DNA from: Chloroflexota bacterium
Lineage (GTDB): Bacteria > Chloroflexota > Anaerolineae > Aggregatilineales > Phototrophicaceae
Assembly (NCBI GenBank): GCA_011523705.1
Contig: WTGC01000004.1
Span: 229,974 to 293,973 of the forward strand
Reading direction: 5' to 3'
Length of the DNA stretch: 64,000 nt
Below the pieces are notes generated by a model. It had not been told where the DNA came from. It saw only the letters and a list, made by a program, of their open reading frames with translations, and made no database searches. Position numbers and translations under genes: made by a program. This document shows, one piece after another, positions 43,814-52,042 of this stretch (positions are counted from its first letter, which is position 1; every line of letters begins with the position of its first letter).

Positions 43814-44638
43814 TTAGGATATCATGCCGGATGCTAATCCTAGCAGGATGAGCGCGCCGGCAGCGATGCGATAATAGCCGAAGGCGACGAAACTGCGCCG
43901 AGAAATGTATTTCAACAACAAGTCGATAGCCAGCCAACTGAAAAGGCCGGATAAGGCCGCGCCTAAGAGCAGCAACAGCAGCTGTTCCGAGCCCAGCGAA
44001 TCGGCGGTGGTGACGAACTTGTAGAGCGTCGCGCTGCCCAGGAGCGGTATCGCCAGGAAAAACGAAAACTCAGTCGCGGCCCGGCGGCGCAAACCCGCTA
44101 ACATGCCGCCGACGATCGAGCTGCCCGAGCGCGACATGCCCGGAATCAGCGCGAGCACTTGCACCAAACCGATAAGCGCCGCCTGACGCAAGCTTACCTT
44201 GCCAAGGTCAATCGGCTCCACGGCGAAGCTGTCTTGGAATCGGGGCAGCCGCTCGACGAACAGGATTGCGATTCCGCCGAATATCAGCGAGGCCGCCACC
44301 ACGTGCGGAGAGAAAAACAGAGCCTCGATTTCCTGTTGATATATGATTCCAAGCGCGGCCACGGGTGCGCTTGCCAGTGCGATCATCAGCCAGAATCGAC
44401 GCGCTTCCGCCGACGATCGCAGGGGCAGAATCCGCTCGCCCAATAGTCGTCTATAGTAAACAAGCACGGCCGCCACCGCGCCAATTTGAATGAAGATCTC
44501 GAAAACCGGAGGCAATAAGGCATCAAACTGGAGCACGGCCGCGCCGACGATCAGGTGCCCGGTCGATGAAACAGGCAGAAACTCGGTGACGCCTTGAATC
44601 AGCGACAGTATGGCAACTTTGAAAATGTCATCCATCAT
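43814..44638 (-). CDS. uppP: Undecaprenyl-diphosphatase UppP
   Basis: Removes a phosphate from undecaprenyl diphosphate so that the lipid carrier can be reused for wall and glycan synthesis; also linked to bacitracin tolerance. SLIQGVTEFLPVSSTGHLIV near the N-terminus is the (E/Q)xxxE-type signature and LIPGMSRSGSSIVGGMLAGL near residue 165 the second active-site motif. Seven or eight helices in 274 aa, the expected size. It lies 44 bp after the fluoride-channel gene on the same strand, so they may be cotranscribed. Confidence 0.96.
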   Translation of the reverse strand: MMDDIFKVAILSLIQGVTEFLPVSSTGHLIVGAAVLQFDALLPPVFEIFIQIGAVAAVLVYYRRLLGERILPLRSSAEARRFWLMIALASAPVAALGIIYQQEIEALFFSPHVVAASLIFGGIAILFVERLPRFQDSFAVEPIDLGKVSLRQAALIGLVQVLALIPGMSRSGSSIVGGMLAGLRRRAATEFSFFLAIPLLGSATLYKFVTTADSLGSEQLLLLLLGAALSGLFSWLAIDLLLKYISRRSFVAFGYYRIAAGALILLGLASGMIS

Positions 44639-44682
44639 GCATTCATCATTCTAGCGCGCGGCATTTTGGATTGCCTGATCGA

Positions 44683-45078
44683 TTACACGATGGCGAAAAG
44701 TCGCTGGCCCAGGAAGAGGCCAATGACGACGCCGAGCAAACAGCCAACATTGTTCAACAGCAGATTGATCACGAGCAAGGTCCAGTCGCCGCGCTGCATC
44801 AAGGCGACGCTTTCGTTCGCGAATGCTGAGAAAGTTGTGAACGCGCCGAAGAATCCAGCGCCGACCAGCAGGCGCAGCGGCGGCGACAGCCCGGTTCTTG
44901 CGCTCAACCAGGCGCCGAATATTGCAAGGCCAAATGATCCAATCACATTTACCAGAAATGTCCCATAGGGGAAAGCACCCCAGCGCGGCGCCAGATAGTC
45001 GTTGACCCAAAGTGACAGCGCGTAACGCGCGTTGGCGCCGAAAAACCCGCCAATGCCGACATATATCAGATTCTCCAT
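44683..45078 (-). CDS. crcB: Fluoride channel FluC/CrcB
   Basis: Small dual-topology dimeric channel that exports fluoride. Four helices in 131 residues. GGFFGANARYALSLWV, YGTFLVNVIGSFGLAIFG and GAGFFGAFTTFSAFANESV contain the pore Asn and Phe-box residues of the family. The track start at 45180 adds 34 non-conserved residues; ATG at 45078, eight bases after GGGAG, is preferred. The upstream 120 bp was checked for a fluoride riboswitch and none was recognised. Confidence 0.94.
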   Translation of the reverse strand: MENLIYVGIGGFFGANARYALSLWVNDYLAPRWGAFPYGTFLVNVIGSFGLAIFGAWLSARTGLSPPLRLLVGAGFFGAFTTFSAFANESVALMQRGDWTLLVINLLLNNVGCLLGVVIGLFLGQRLFAIV

Positions 45079-45327
45079 CGCTGGCTCCCGCAACTGTTTC
45101 TGCTGATTCTCGATTCTTCTCAGATCGACTCGCTCAAATGAAGACCTGCTTGCTCGCGCGATGAGAGGGCTTGCTATCATGCGCGACAGCGGTTAGATCT
45201 TTTCGCTGCCGCCAAGCGACCGCGTGTAGGCCGCGCCGGCGGGCAGTCCGCGATTACCGTCCAGCGGTTCTATCGTGCATCGTCTCCTGTTCTACAGTAC
45301 ACTACCGTTTCGCGACAGGAACCAGCC

Positions 45328-46626
45328 ATGGAATACGTCAAGCTCATCAGCAGCAACCGCGATTTCGCCAAATTGTGGGGGGCGCAGCTCGTCAGCCTTC
45401 TCGGCGATTGGTTCAGTACGATAGTCATATCCGCGCTCATCGTATCTTACACGGAAGGGACCGGTTACCAGGGCCTTGCCGTCAGCGCTTTCCTCATCGC
45501 CCGCTTGGTCCCGCCCCTGTTGATGCGTCCACTGGCGGGCGTGCTTGCCGATCGTTTTGACCGCAAACGATTGTTGATCGCCAGTGATATTTTACGCGCG
45601 CTCGCCGTTCTTGGCTTGCTGTTCACCACGCAAGGTCCGCAATACTTGCCGCTCGTCTATGTTTTCATCGTCATTCAGTTTCTGGTATCGTCCATCTTTG
45701 AACCAGCCCGAAACGCCATCATGCCGAGTATCCTCTATCGCCATCAGCTCGTTATCGGAAACACGCTCAGCAGCGTGACCTGGTCGGCAATGCTGGCGAT
45801 CGGGGCGATCACCGGCGGTATCGTCGCCGAGCTCCTGGGAATACAAGCCGCCCTGCTGATTGACGCGCTGACCTTTGTTGTCTCGGCTTTGCTGGTGGTC
45901 ACGATCGTGATCCCGGAGACGCCCCGTTCCGAGCTTGGGCGGGAGCTTCGCAAGGTCAAAGACAAGTCACAGCGGACCTTTGTTGACGGGATCCGTTATC
46001 TGCTAAGTCATCGCAGCGCCGCTGCGCCCCTTTTGGTCAAGATGGGATTGAGCATCACCAGCTCCGACACCGTGCTGATCATCTATGGCACACAGGTCTT
46101 CGTTCTGGGCGAGCAGGGCATCACCTCAATGGCGATTCTTTGGGCTGCCTTTGGCTTCGGCGCTATCATTGGCCCCTTCATTACCAACCATTTCAGCGAT
46201 GGTTCGGTCCGCGCCTTGCGCCGGCTGATCATCATCGGCTTCATCTTTATGGCGCTTGGCTGGCTGCTTTGGGGATTGGCGCCTTCGCTGGAGTTCCTGG
46301 TGTTTGCCGTTGTCGTGCGCGCCATGGGCGGCTCGATCAATTGGACATACAGCTCGGTCATCATTCAACAGGTTGTGTCCGACGAATATCTGGGGCGCGC
46401 ATTCTCGCTGGACTTTGCCGGATTTGAATTGGTGCAAAGCATCGGCATTGTTGTTATCGGGCTCTTGATCGACGCGGCCGGTCACCAAAGCATTCAGGCG
46501 ATTGTGTTTGGCGCGGCTTTGGTGTCGCTCGCGCCGCTGCTAATCTGGGCGCGGATTGTGCAATTGCTGGAAAAACGGGAGTCGCATACGCTATCCGTCT
46601 CACCCGAACTGGCGGCAGGAGGTTGA
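45328..46626 (+). CDS. MFS transporter, probable exporter
   Basis: 432 residues with twelve predicted helices. WGAQLVSLLGDWFSTIVISA in helix 1 and RPLAGVLADRFDRKRLLIAS (the MFS loop 2-3 motif) place it with the MFS_3/EntS-like exporters of macrolide or siderophore type. The substrate cannot be inferred. AGGA precedes ATG at 45328. It diverges from crcB across about 250 bp and ends 1 bp before the ATG of the B3/4-domain gene, so the two are probably cotranscribed. Confidence 0.88.
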   Translation: MEYVKLISSNRDFAKLWGAQLVSLLGDWFSTIVISALIVSYTEGTGYQGLAVSAFLIARLVPPLLMRPLAGVLADRFDRKRLLIASDILRALAVLGLLFTTQGPQYLPLVYVFIVIQFLVSSIFEPARNAIMPSILYRHQLVIGNTLSSVTWSAMLAIGAITGGIVAELLGIQAALLIDALTFVVSALLVVTIVIPETPRSELGRELRKVKDKSQRTFVDGIRYLLSHRSAAAPLLVKMGLSITSSDTVLIIYGTQVFVLGEQGITSMAILWAAFGFGAIIGPFITNHFSDGSVRALRRLIIIGFIFMALGWLLWGLAPSLEFLVFAVVVRAMGGSINWTYSSVIIQQVVSDEYLGRAFSLDFAGFELVQSIGIVVIGLLIDAAGHQSIQAIVFGAALVSLAPLLIWARIVQLLEKRESHTLSVSPELAAGG

Positions 46627-46627
46627 T

Positions 46628-47329
46628 ATGACAAGCTTTCAATACGATTCCGGGATCATTGAGAATTATCCCAATTTGGCTGCCGGCGTCATTGTCGCGC
46701 AGGGCATGACCAATGACCGGTCGCCAGATGCGCTGCGCGAGCGCTATATGGCGGAGCAAGCGGCGGTGAAAGCGCGCATCGGCTCGACGCCATTGAGCGA
46801 GCAGCCGACTCTTGGCGCCTGGCGGCGGGCGATCAGCGCTTTCGGCGTCTCCCCAACCAAATACCGCAGCGCGGCCGAATCGCTGCTGCGCCGCTTGACC
46901 AAGAAAGGCGATATCCCCTTCATCAACACGCTGGTTGATATCGGCAATCTGGTTAGCATCCGCTATGGTTTGCCGGTCGCCATCTTTGATACGCGTCAAA
47001 TCGAGCTGCCAATCACCGTGCGCTATGCCGATGGCGGCGAAGACTTCACCGACCTAGGCAGCAATACGATCGTCCACCCCGAGCCGGGTGAAGTGATCTT
47101 CTCTGACAAGAAGCGCATGGTGGTGGCGCGGAGATGGTGTTGGCGCCAAAGCGCGACCAGCGCCTCCAGCGAATCCACGACCGACGCCGTCATCACGGTC
47201 GAAGCGCATCACGAAAAGGGAGCGGTCGATATTGAAAGCGCCCTCGCCGATCTGCAGCAGCTGCTGGCTGAATATGCCGGAGGAAGCCTCGACGCCGCCG
47301 TTCTCAATGGCGACAATCCAGCGATCTAG
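46628..47329 (+). CDS. B3/B4 tRNA-binding-domain protein (PheT-like, standalone)
   Basis: The B3/B4 domain of phenylalanyl-tRNA synthetase beta chain occurs here on its own. ERYMAEQAAVKARIG, WRRAISAFGVSPTKYRSAAE, SLLRRLTKKGDIPFINTLVD, IGNLVSIRYGLPVAIFD, HPEPGEVIFSDKKRMVVARR are characteristic. In PheT this module carries editing activity; standalone versions are presumed to hydrolyse or bind mischarged tRNA, not proven. The track start at 46556 is inside the MFS gene; ATG at 46628 after AGGAGG is clear. Length 233 aa. It overlaps the convergent methyltransferase by 4 bp. Confidence 0.88.
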   Translation: MTSFQYDSGIIENYPNLAAGVIVAQGMTNDRSPDALRERYMAEQAAVKARIGSTPLSEQPTLGAWRRAISAFGVSPTKYRSAAESLLRRLTKKGDIPFINTLVDIGNLVSIRYGLPVAIFDTRQIELPITVRYADGGEDFTDLGSNTIVHPEPGEVIFSDKKRMVVARRWCWRQSATSASSESTTDAVITVEAHHEKGAVDIESALADLQQLLAEYAGGSLDAAVLNGDNPAI

Positions 47330-48156
47330 GCGAGGCGCAAACGACCGCTGAGCACGGGCGGGATTTGCGTTAGATTCTGCCAGTTCAATCCTTGGGCTGC
47401 GGCACCGTCATCCGCGGTGAAAGCCGGCTCCAGCAAGCCATCCAGCATGAAACCGGCGGCGAAGGCGGCCTCGAGCAGTTCGCTCAAGGTCCGATGATAA
47501 TAGTAGTGAGGCGCTGGCTCGCCGGGCGCGCCGGAACCCTTGACTGGCGGCAAATCAAGATAGGCGCGAATCTTGACCGCATAGTGATCGCTGACGACGC
47601 CGTCGCGATCTTCTTTCTCTTGCACGAAGATCGGATTGTTGGAGTTGAATGCCGGATGCTGCGTGGCAAAGACGAAGCGCCCGCCCTTCCCCAGCAAGCG
47701 AGCCGCCGCGCGAAACAGCGGATCAATCGTCGGGATATCCATCAGCGTCATCGTACAGGTGATTGCATCGAACCGGCCAGCGCCCAGCGTCAGCATTGCC
47801 GCTTCGTCGGTGGCGTCTAACGTGTGATATGCGACCATTGGCAAGTTAGTGCGGCGCCGCGCTTTCGCCAGCCGTATCAGTTCTTCGCTGAAATCGAAAG
47901 CCGTGACGCGCGCGCCCAAGCCCGCCAGCCGCCGCGCCAGCGCGCCATTGCCGCAGCCGATATCCAGCACGGCTTCGCCCGCCTGCAAGTCTAGCAATTG
48001 CAGCACGGTCGGTTCAATCAGGCGCCGATGAAATTGATTGCCGAAATCGCCGTGCAGTTTGTCCCAGAATTGCGCCTTCCGGTTCCACAATGCGCGACCC
48101 TCTTGGTTGAGACGCTCAATGTCCAATTCCGCCGTCCTTTGCTCGCGAGCCACCAT
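47326..48156 (-). CDS. Class I SAM-dependent methyltransferase
   Basis: Motif I GEAVLDIGCGNGALARRLAG near residue 60, acidic end of strand 2 ARVTAFDFSEELIRLA, LDATDEA and DAITCTMTLMDIPTIDPLFR form a Methyltransf_11/25-like domain. The C-terminal half, with YYYHRTLSELLEAAFAAGFM, resembles small-molecule methyltransferases of the UbiE-related group. ATG at 48156. Substrate unknown. Its last 4 bp overlap the convergent B3/4-domain gene. Confidence 0.85.
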   Translation of the reverse strand: MVAREQRTAELDIERLNQEGRALWNRKAQFWDKLHGDFGNQFHRRLIEPTVLQLLDLQAGEAVLDIGCGNGALARRLAGLGARVTAFDFSEELIRLAKARRRTNLPMVAYHTLDATDEAAMLTLGAGRFDAITCTMTLMDIPTIDPLFRAAARLLGKGGRFVFATQHPAFNSNNPIFVQEKEDRDGVVSDHYAVKIRAYLDLPPVKGSGAPGEPAPHYYYHRTLSELLEAAFAAGFMLDGLLEPAFTADDGAAAQGLNWQNLTQIPPVLSGRLRLA

Positions 48157-48203
48157 CCGCTACCATATAATCTAACTCGTCGAAATTGCCGGACAGCGAT
48201 GAT

Positions 48204-48947
48204 ATGCTTAGCGCGGAAGAAATCTTCTTGTATGCGATTGTCGGTATACTGGTCGGCTTGTCCAAGGGCGGGCTTGGCGGACCGGTTCCGGTCGCCCTGA
48301 CCGTGCCGCTGATGACCTTGATCATCGACCCGCAGATCGCCGTCGCGCTTGTCCTGCCACTGCTCATTTTCGCCGATATCTTCGCTCTCTATTTCTATTG
48401 GCGGCGATGGGATCGCCATTACATCGCCTTGATGATGGCGCCCGGATTGATCGGCGTTTTGCTGGGCGCGCTCGTGCTAGACGCCATCGACGCCGCGACG
48501 CTCAAGCGCGTCATCGGCTGTCTGACCCTGCTGGCTTTAGCCTTCAAGATCGCCAGCGACCGCCTGGCCGCGCTGGCTTATCAACCGCGGACCTGGCATG
48601 GTTATTTGGCCGGCTGGGCATCCGGCTTCGGCTCCACGCTGGCAAACGTTGGCGCGCCGCCCTTCACCGCTTATCTGCTGCTGCAGCCCAAGATGACGCC
48701 GCGCCGCTTCGTCGGTACGACTACGCTCTTCTTCGCCGTGATGAACTTGACCAAAGTACCGAGCTTCATCGCGTTGGAACTCTTCGAATACGATCGTCTC
48801 CTGAGCATAGCCTGGGTTTTCCTGCTGATTCCACCGGCAGTGCTGGTCGCTCGCCGCCTGATCGACCGCATTAATCAGCAGATCTTTGAATTGATGATGA
48901 TGATCCCGCTTGCCGTGCTCAGCGTGTATCTGCTGCTTTCCGGCTAG
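48204..48947 (+). CDS. TauE/SafE family anion exporter
   Basis: Integral membrane protein of 247 residues with seven or eight helices. GILVGLSKGGLGGPVPVALT near the N-terminus and YLAGWASGFGSTLANVGAPP in the second half are the paired TauE/SafE repeats. Members export sulfite or sulfoacetate or carry other organic anions. The substrate here is unknown. ATG at 48204 is chosen over TTG at 48186. The stop overlaps by 4 bp the convergent aminotransferase gene. Confidence 0.88.
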   Translation: MLSAEEIFLYAIVGILVGLSKGGLGGPVPVALTVPLMTLIIDPQIAVALVLPLLIFADIFALYFYWRRWDRHYIALMMAPGLIGVLLGALVLDAIDAATLKRVIGCLTLLALAFKIASDRLAALAYQPRTWHGYLAGWASGFGSTLANVGAPPFTAYLLLQPKMTPRRFVGTTTLFFAVMNLTKVPSFIALELFEYDRLLSIAWVFLLIPPAVLVARRLIDRINQQIFELMMMIPLAVLSVYLLLSG

Positions 48948-50188
48948 CACAGCCATTCGCGCAGGGCGGCTAAGCCTTCGAGCATTTTGGCCGCGTGTTC
49001 GGTCACGTTCGCTTCAATCCGGTCCACATCCCGAAGCGCGGCGTCGCCATCAAAGTCAACATAAGCCAGGCGCGCCGTAAATGATAGGGCTGGCATGCCA
49101 AATGCCCCGCCTGGTAATAGAGCTACACCGGTTTCTGCCAGCAGCCGGTCGCAAAGCTGGCTGTCACTGCGAATCCCGCGCTCCACAAGCCGATCTGAAA
49201 AGGGACTGAAGTCCAGCAGCAGGTAGAAACCGCCTTGCGGAGCATGCACGCAAATGCCAGCCTTGAGCAAGGCACGGTGTACAGCCGAGCCGATGGCGCG
49301 CAATATCCGCCGCTGCGCCGCCAGAAAGCCATGCAGCTCAGCATCGAGTTCGTAGGCAGCGAGCGCGGCGACTTGAATAGGCGCCGGGGCGCAGGAATAG
49401 GTCTCTGAGCCGAGGCCAATCAGCGCGTCGCGCAGAGCGGTCGGCGCGTCAGGCGGCAGGATCAAAGCGCCCAATCGCCAGCCACCGGCGCCACACCACT
49501 TGGACAAACCGGTCGTCACCAGCGTTCGCTCCGGATAGAGGCGCGCCAGGGAAACATGCTGCCCGCGGTGATCCAGCAGCCCGTAGATCTCGTCGGCAAT
49601 TACCCAGACGCCATGCCGGCGCAGAACGGCTGTCAATGCCTCCAGCTCCTCAGTGCTGTAGGTCAAGCCGTCGGGATTGCCCGGATAGTTCAGTACCATC
49701 AATTTGTGGCAATCCGCCCCGCGGTGGCGCAGCATGACGTGCTCGAGGTCTTCTGGCGCTACCCGCCAGCGCCCGTCGAATGAAGTCGGAATGCCGACGG
49801 TCTTGTGACCGGCTAGGCGAGCTTGGGGCGCATAGGACACCCAAGACGGTCCCGGAATGGTTACTTCCGCTGGTTGGAAGGCGCGCATGATGTTGTGCAG
49901 CAGGGGCTTGCTGCCCGGCGCGATGAGAACTTGATTAGGCTGAATCGGATAGCCATCGACCTCATGATGAAAAGCGGCGACTTTCTCGCGCAGCTCCGGC
50001 ATTCCCGCTACCGCGGTGTAATCTGTGCGATGGGCGGCATGGCGCAAAGCCTCGTGCACACGGCGCGGCGGTGGGAAGGGCGACTCGCCAAAGCCAAAGC
50101 GGTACACGCGGCGCCCGGCAGCGGCCAGGGCGCTAGACTTTTCATTCAGGGAAAGCGTTCCCGATTTGGCGACCTTGACAAATGCCAT
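48944..50188 (-). CDS. PLP-dependent class I/II aminotransferase
   Basis: Fold-type I aminotransferase of 414 residues. GFGESPFPPP at the N-terminus, YTAVAGMPELREKVAAFHHE, NYPGNPDGLTYSTEELEAL, WVIADEIYGLLDHRG (Asp and Tyr contacts of PLP) and TTGLSKWCGAGGWRLGAL with the Schiff-base Lys follow the AspC/AlaT order; the C-terminal Arg for substrate carboxylate is likely in the LSFTARLAYVDFDG stretch. Substrate pair cannot be read from sequence. It is divergent from the ThDP enzyme gene with 129 bp between. Confidence 0.92.
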   Translation of the reverse strand: MAFVKVAKSGTLSLNEKSSALAAAGRRVYRFGFGESPFPPPRRVHEALRHAAHRTDYTAVAGMPELREKVAAFHHEVDGYPIQPNQVLIAPGSKPLLHNIMRAFQPAEVTIPGPSWVSYAPQARLAGHKTVGIPTSFDGRWRVAPEDLEHVMLRHRGADCHKLMVLNYPGNPDGLTYSTEELEALTAVLRRHGVWVIADEIYGLLDHRGQHVSLARLYPERTLVTTGLSKWCGAGGWRLGALILPPDAPTALRDALIGLGSETYSCAPAPIQVAALAAYELDAELHGFLAAQRRILRAIGSAVHRALLKAGICVHAPQGGFYLLLDFSPFSDRLVERGIRSDSQLCDRLLAETGVALLPGGAFGMPALSFTARLAYVDFDGDAALRDVDRIEANVTEHAAKMLEGLAALREWLC

Positions 50189-50317
50189 GGCACCCCCCAG
50201 TCGTCACCAATTGACTCCGCTGCCTATGGCGCTGAATTGTACCCGGTCCGCAGCGCCTTTGACAGAAGCGCGCCAAGCTGCATAATCACAATGCGCCGAA
50301 ATGACATAGGAATGCCG

Positions 50318-51916
50318 ATGACGATGACAGTGGCGGATTTCTTTGCCAACCAACTCGCCAAAGCGGGCGTCGTTCGCGTCTATGGCTTGCCGGGCGGCGA
50401 AAATGTCGAAATCCTGGACGCGATCCGCCACCGGGCGATCGACTTCATCCTGGTCAAGAATGAGAGCAGCGCTTGCTTCATGGCCGCCACTGAAGCGCGC
50501 CTGACCGGGGTCATCGGCGTCGCGCTGACCACGCTCGGTCCCGGCGCAGCCAATGCTTACGCCGGGCTGGCGCACGCCTATCTTGACCGAGCGCCTGTAC
50601 TGCTCATCACCGCGGCGAACGATCCAGAGGTGATCGGCAAGCACAGCCACCAAGTCATCGATTTGAGCGCCGTCTTTAAGCCAGTCTGCAAGCTCAGCGC
50701 CGAGCTGACTGTCAACAACGCCGCCGGCACGATAAGGCGAGCGCTGGCGCTGGCAAAGGCAGAACGCCCGGGACCCGCGCACATCAGCATCCACAATCGC
50801 ATCGCCGCGCAAGCTATCGCCGCTGGAAGTCCGGTTCAAGCGCCCCAGCACGAAAGCTTGGTAGATGCAACCGACATAAATTTGGCGCGCAACCTGCTCG
50901 CGGACAAAGCGAAACCAGTCATTATCGTCGGGCTGGGCTTGGCGCCGAGCCGCCCCTACCAGCAGATCCGCCATCTCGCCGAGTCGCTGGGCGCGCCAGT
51001 GATTGACACGCCGAAGAGCAAAGGCGCGCTATCATCCGATCACCCGCTCTTCGCCTGCACCATCGGCTTGACTCGCGACGATCCGGTCTACCAGCTCCTC
51101 GACGAAGCTGACTCCATAGTCGCCATCGGCTTTGACGTGGTTGAGTTGGTCAAGCCCTGGGAATACGCGAAGCCACTCATCTGGATCGGGGAATGGCCGA
51201 ATCATGATCCGCAGATCGCCTGCGAGCTGGAGCTGGTCGGGAATGTCGCTGAAATCCTGGATGAAATTGGATCAACAGAAGCGAACGCGGCGCCCGATTG
51301 GGGCGCTGCAAGGGTGAGGCGCTTCCGCGCGGAGCTCGCCGGGCGTCCGCTGCCGACGCCCGCGGAAGGCCGTATTCTCCCGCAAACTTTTTTGGAATCC
51401 CTGCGAGATAACAGCCCGGACGATATCATACTGACCACTGATGTGGGCTCGCACAAGATATTCGCCGCCCTGGAATGGGCTGCGCGCGTTCCGAATCGCT
51501 ACTTCGTGTCCAACGGGCTGTCGGCGATGGGCTTCGGCTTGAGCAGCGCGATCGCCGCGGCTGAGATCAGCGGAGAGCCGGTCGTCTGCGTCACCGGCGA
51601 CGCCGGGCTGGCCATGGCGCTGGGCGAGCTGGGATTGCTGGCCGAGCGGCAGCTGCCGGTGCTGATCGCGCTGATGAATGACGCGGCGCTGGATCTGATT
51701 CGCTCGGCTCAAGTTCGGCGGGGACGCCCAGTCTTCGGTACCGTATTTGCCAACCCCGACTACGAATACATCGCGAGAGCTTATGGCAATGGGTATCACA
51801 AAGTCACGTCTCGCGAGGAGTGTGACGCGGCCATCCGCGCTGGACTTGCCTCCAAATCGCCGATGATCATCGATGTGATGATTGATCCGATTGGTTATCC
51901 GACTACGGCGCGCTAG
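50318..51916 (+). CDS. Thiamine-diphosphate-dependent enzyme of the acetolactate synthase family
   Basis: 532 residues with the three-domain ThDP fold. PYR domain: FFANQLAKAGVVRVYGLPGG, catalytic Glu in LVKNESSACFMAATEARLTG. Central domain: KPVIIVGLGLAPSRPYQQIR. PP domain: TTDVGSHKIFAALEWAARVP, metal-binding GDAGLAMALGELGLLAERQL with a downstream MND. The family covers acetolactate synthases, sulfoacetaldehyde acetyltransferase, sulfopyruvate and other 2-oxoacid decarboxylases; no residue here decides between them. The track start at 49823 is antisense to the aminotransferase and wrong; ATG at 50318, seven bases after AGG, is preferred. Confidence 0.88.
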   Translation: MTMTVADFFANQLAKAGVVRVYGLPGGENVEILDAIRHRAIDFILVKNESSACFMAATEARLTGVIGVALTTLGPGAANAYAGLAHAYLDRAPVLLITAANDPEVIGKHSHQVIDLSAVFKPVCKLSAELTVNNAAGTIRRALALAKAERPGPAHISIHNRIAAQAIAAGSPVQAPQHESLVDATDINLARNLLADKAKPVIIVGLGLAPSRPYQQIRHLAESLGAPVIDTPKSKGALSSDHPLFACTIGLTRDDPVYQLLDEADSIVAIGFDVVELVKPWEYAKPLIWIGEWPNHDPQIACELELVGNVAEILDEIGSTEANAAPDWGAARVRRFRAELAGRPLPTPAEGRILPQTFLESLRDNSPDDIILTTDVGSHKIFAALEWAARVPNRYFVSNGLSAMGFGLSSAIAAAEISGEPVVCVTGDAGLAMALGELGLLAERQLPVLIALMNDAALDLIRSAQVRRGRPVFGTVFANPDYEYIARAYGNGYHKVTSREECDAAIRAGLASKSPMIIDVMIDPIGYPTTAR

Positions 51917-51984
51917 CCAAGGCGGCGTTTCAGGTCCAGCGCTCCAACTTATTATTGCCACAGAAAGCGCCAAGTTGGAGGATG

Positions 51985-52042
51985 GTAGGGGGCGAGGTTG
52001 GGATTTGCGGGCGGAAACGGGCGACCAAAGACTCGCCTCTAC
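51985..52042. repeat. Imperfect inverted repeat of the TAGGGGCGA family
   Basis: GTAGGGGGCGAG (51985-51996) and CTCGCCTCTAC (52032-52042) are near-complementary arms around a 35-bp centre. It lies between the convergent ThDP enzyme and LctP genes and overlaps the LctP stop codon. Could serve as bidirectional terminator. Confidence 0.5.

Noticed and set aside
45079-45200. Fluoride riboswitch upstream of crcB
   Set aside because: The conserved GGnGATGG and CTGATG-type segments of the crcB motif were looked for on the minus strand and not found.
49823-50317. Long N-terminal extension of the ThDP enzyme ORF
   Set aside because: It runs antisense to the aminotransferase N-terminus and has no family-like sequence; ATG at 50318 with AGG upstream fits the ThDP fold start.
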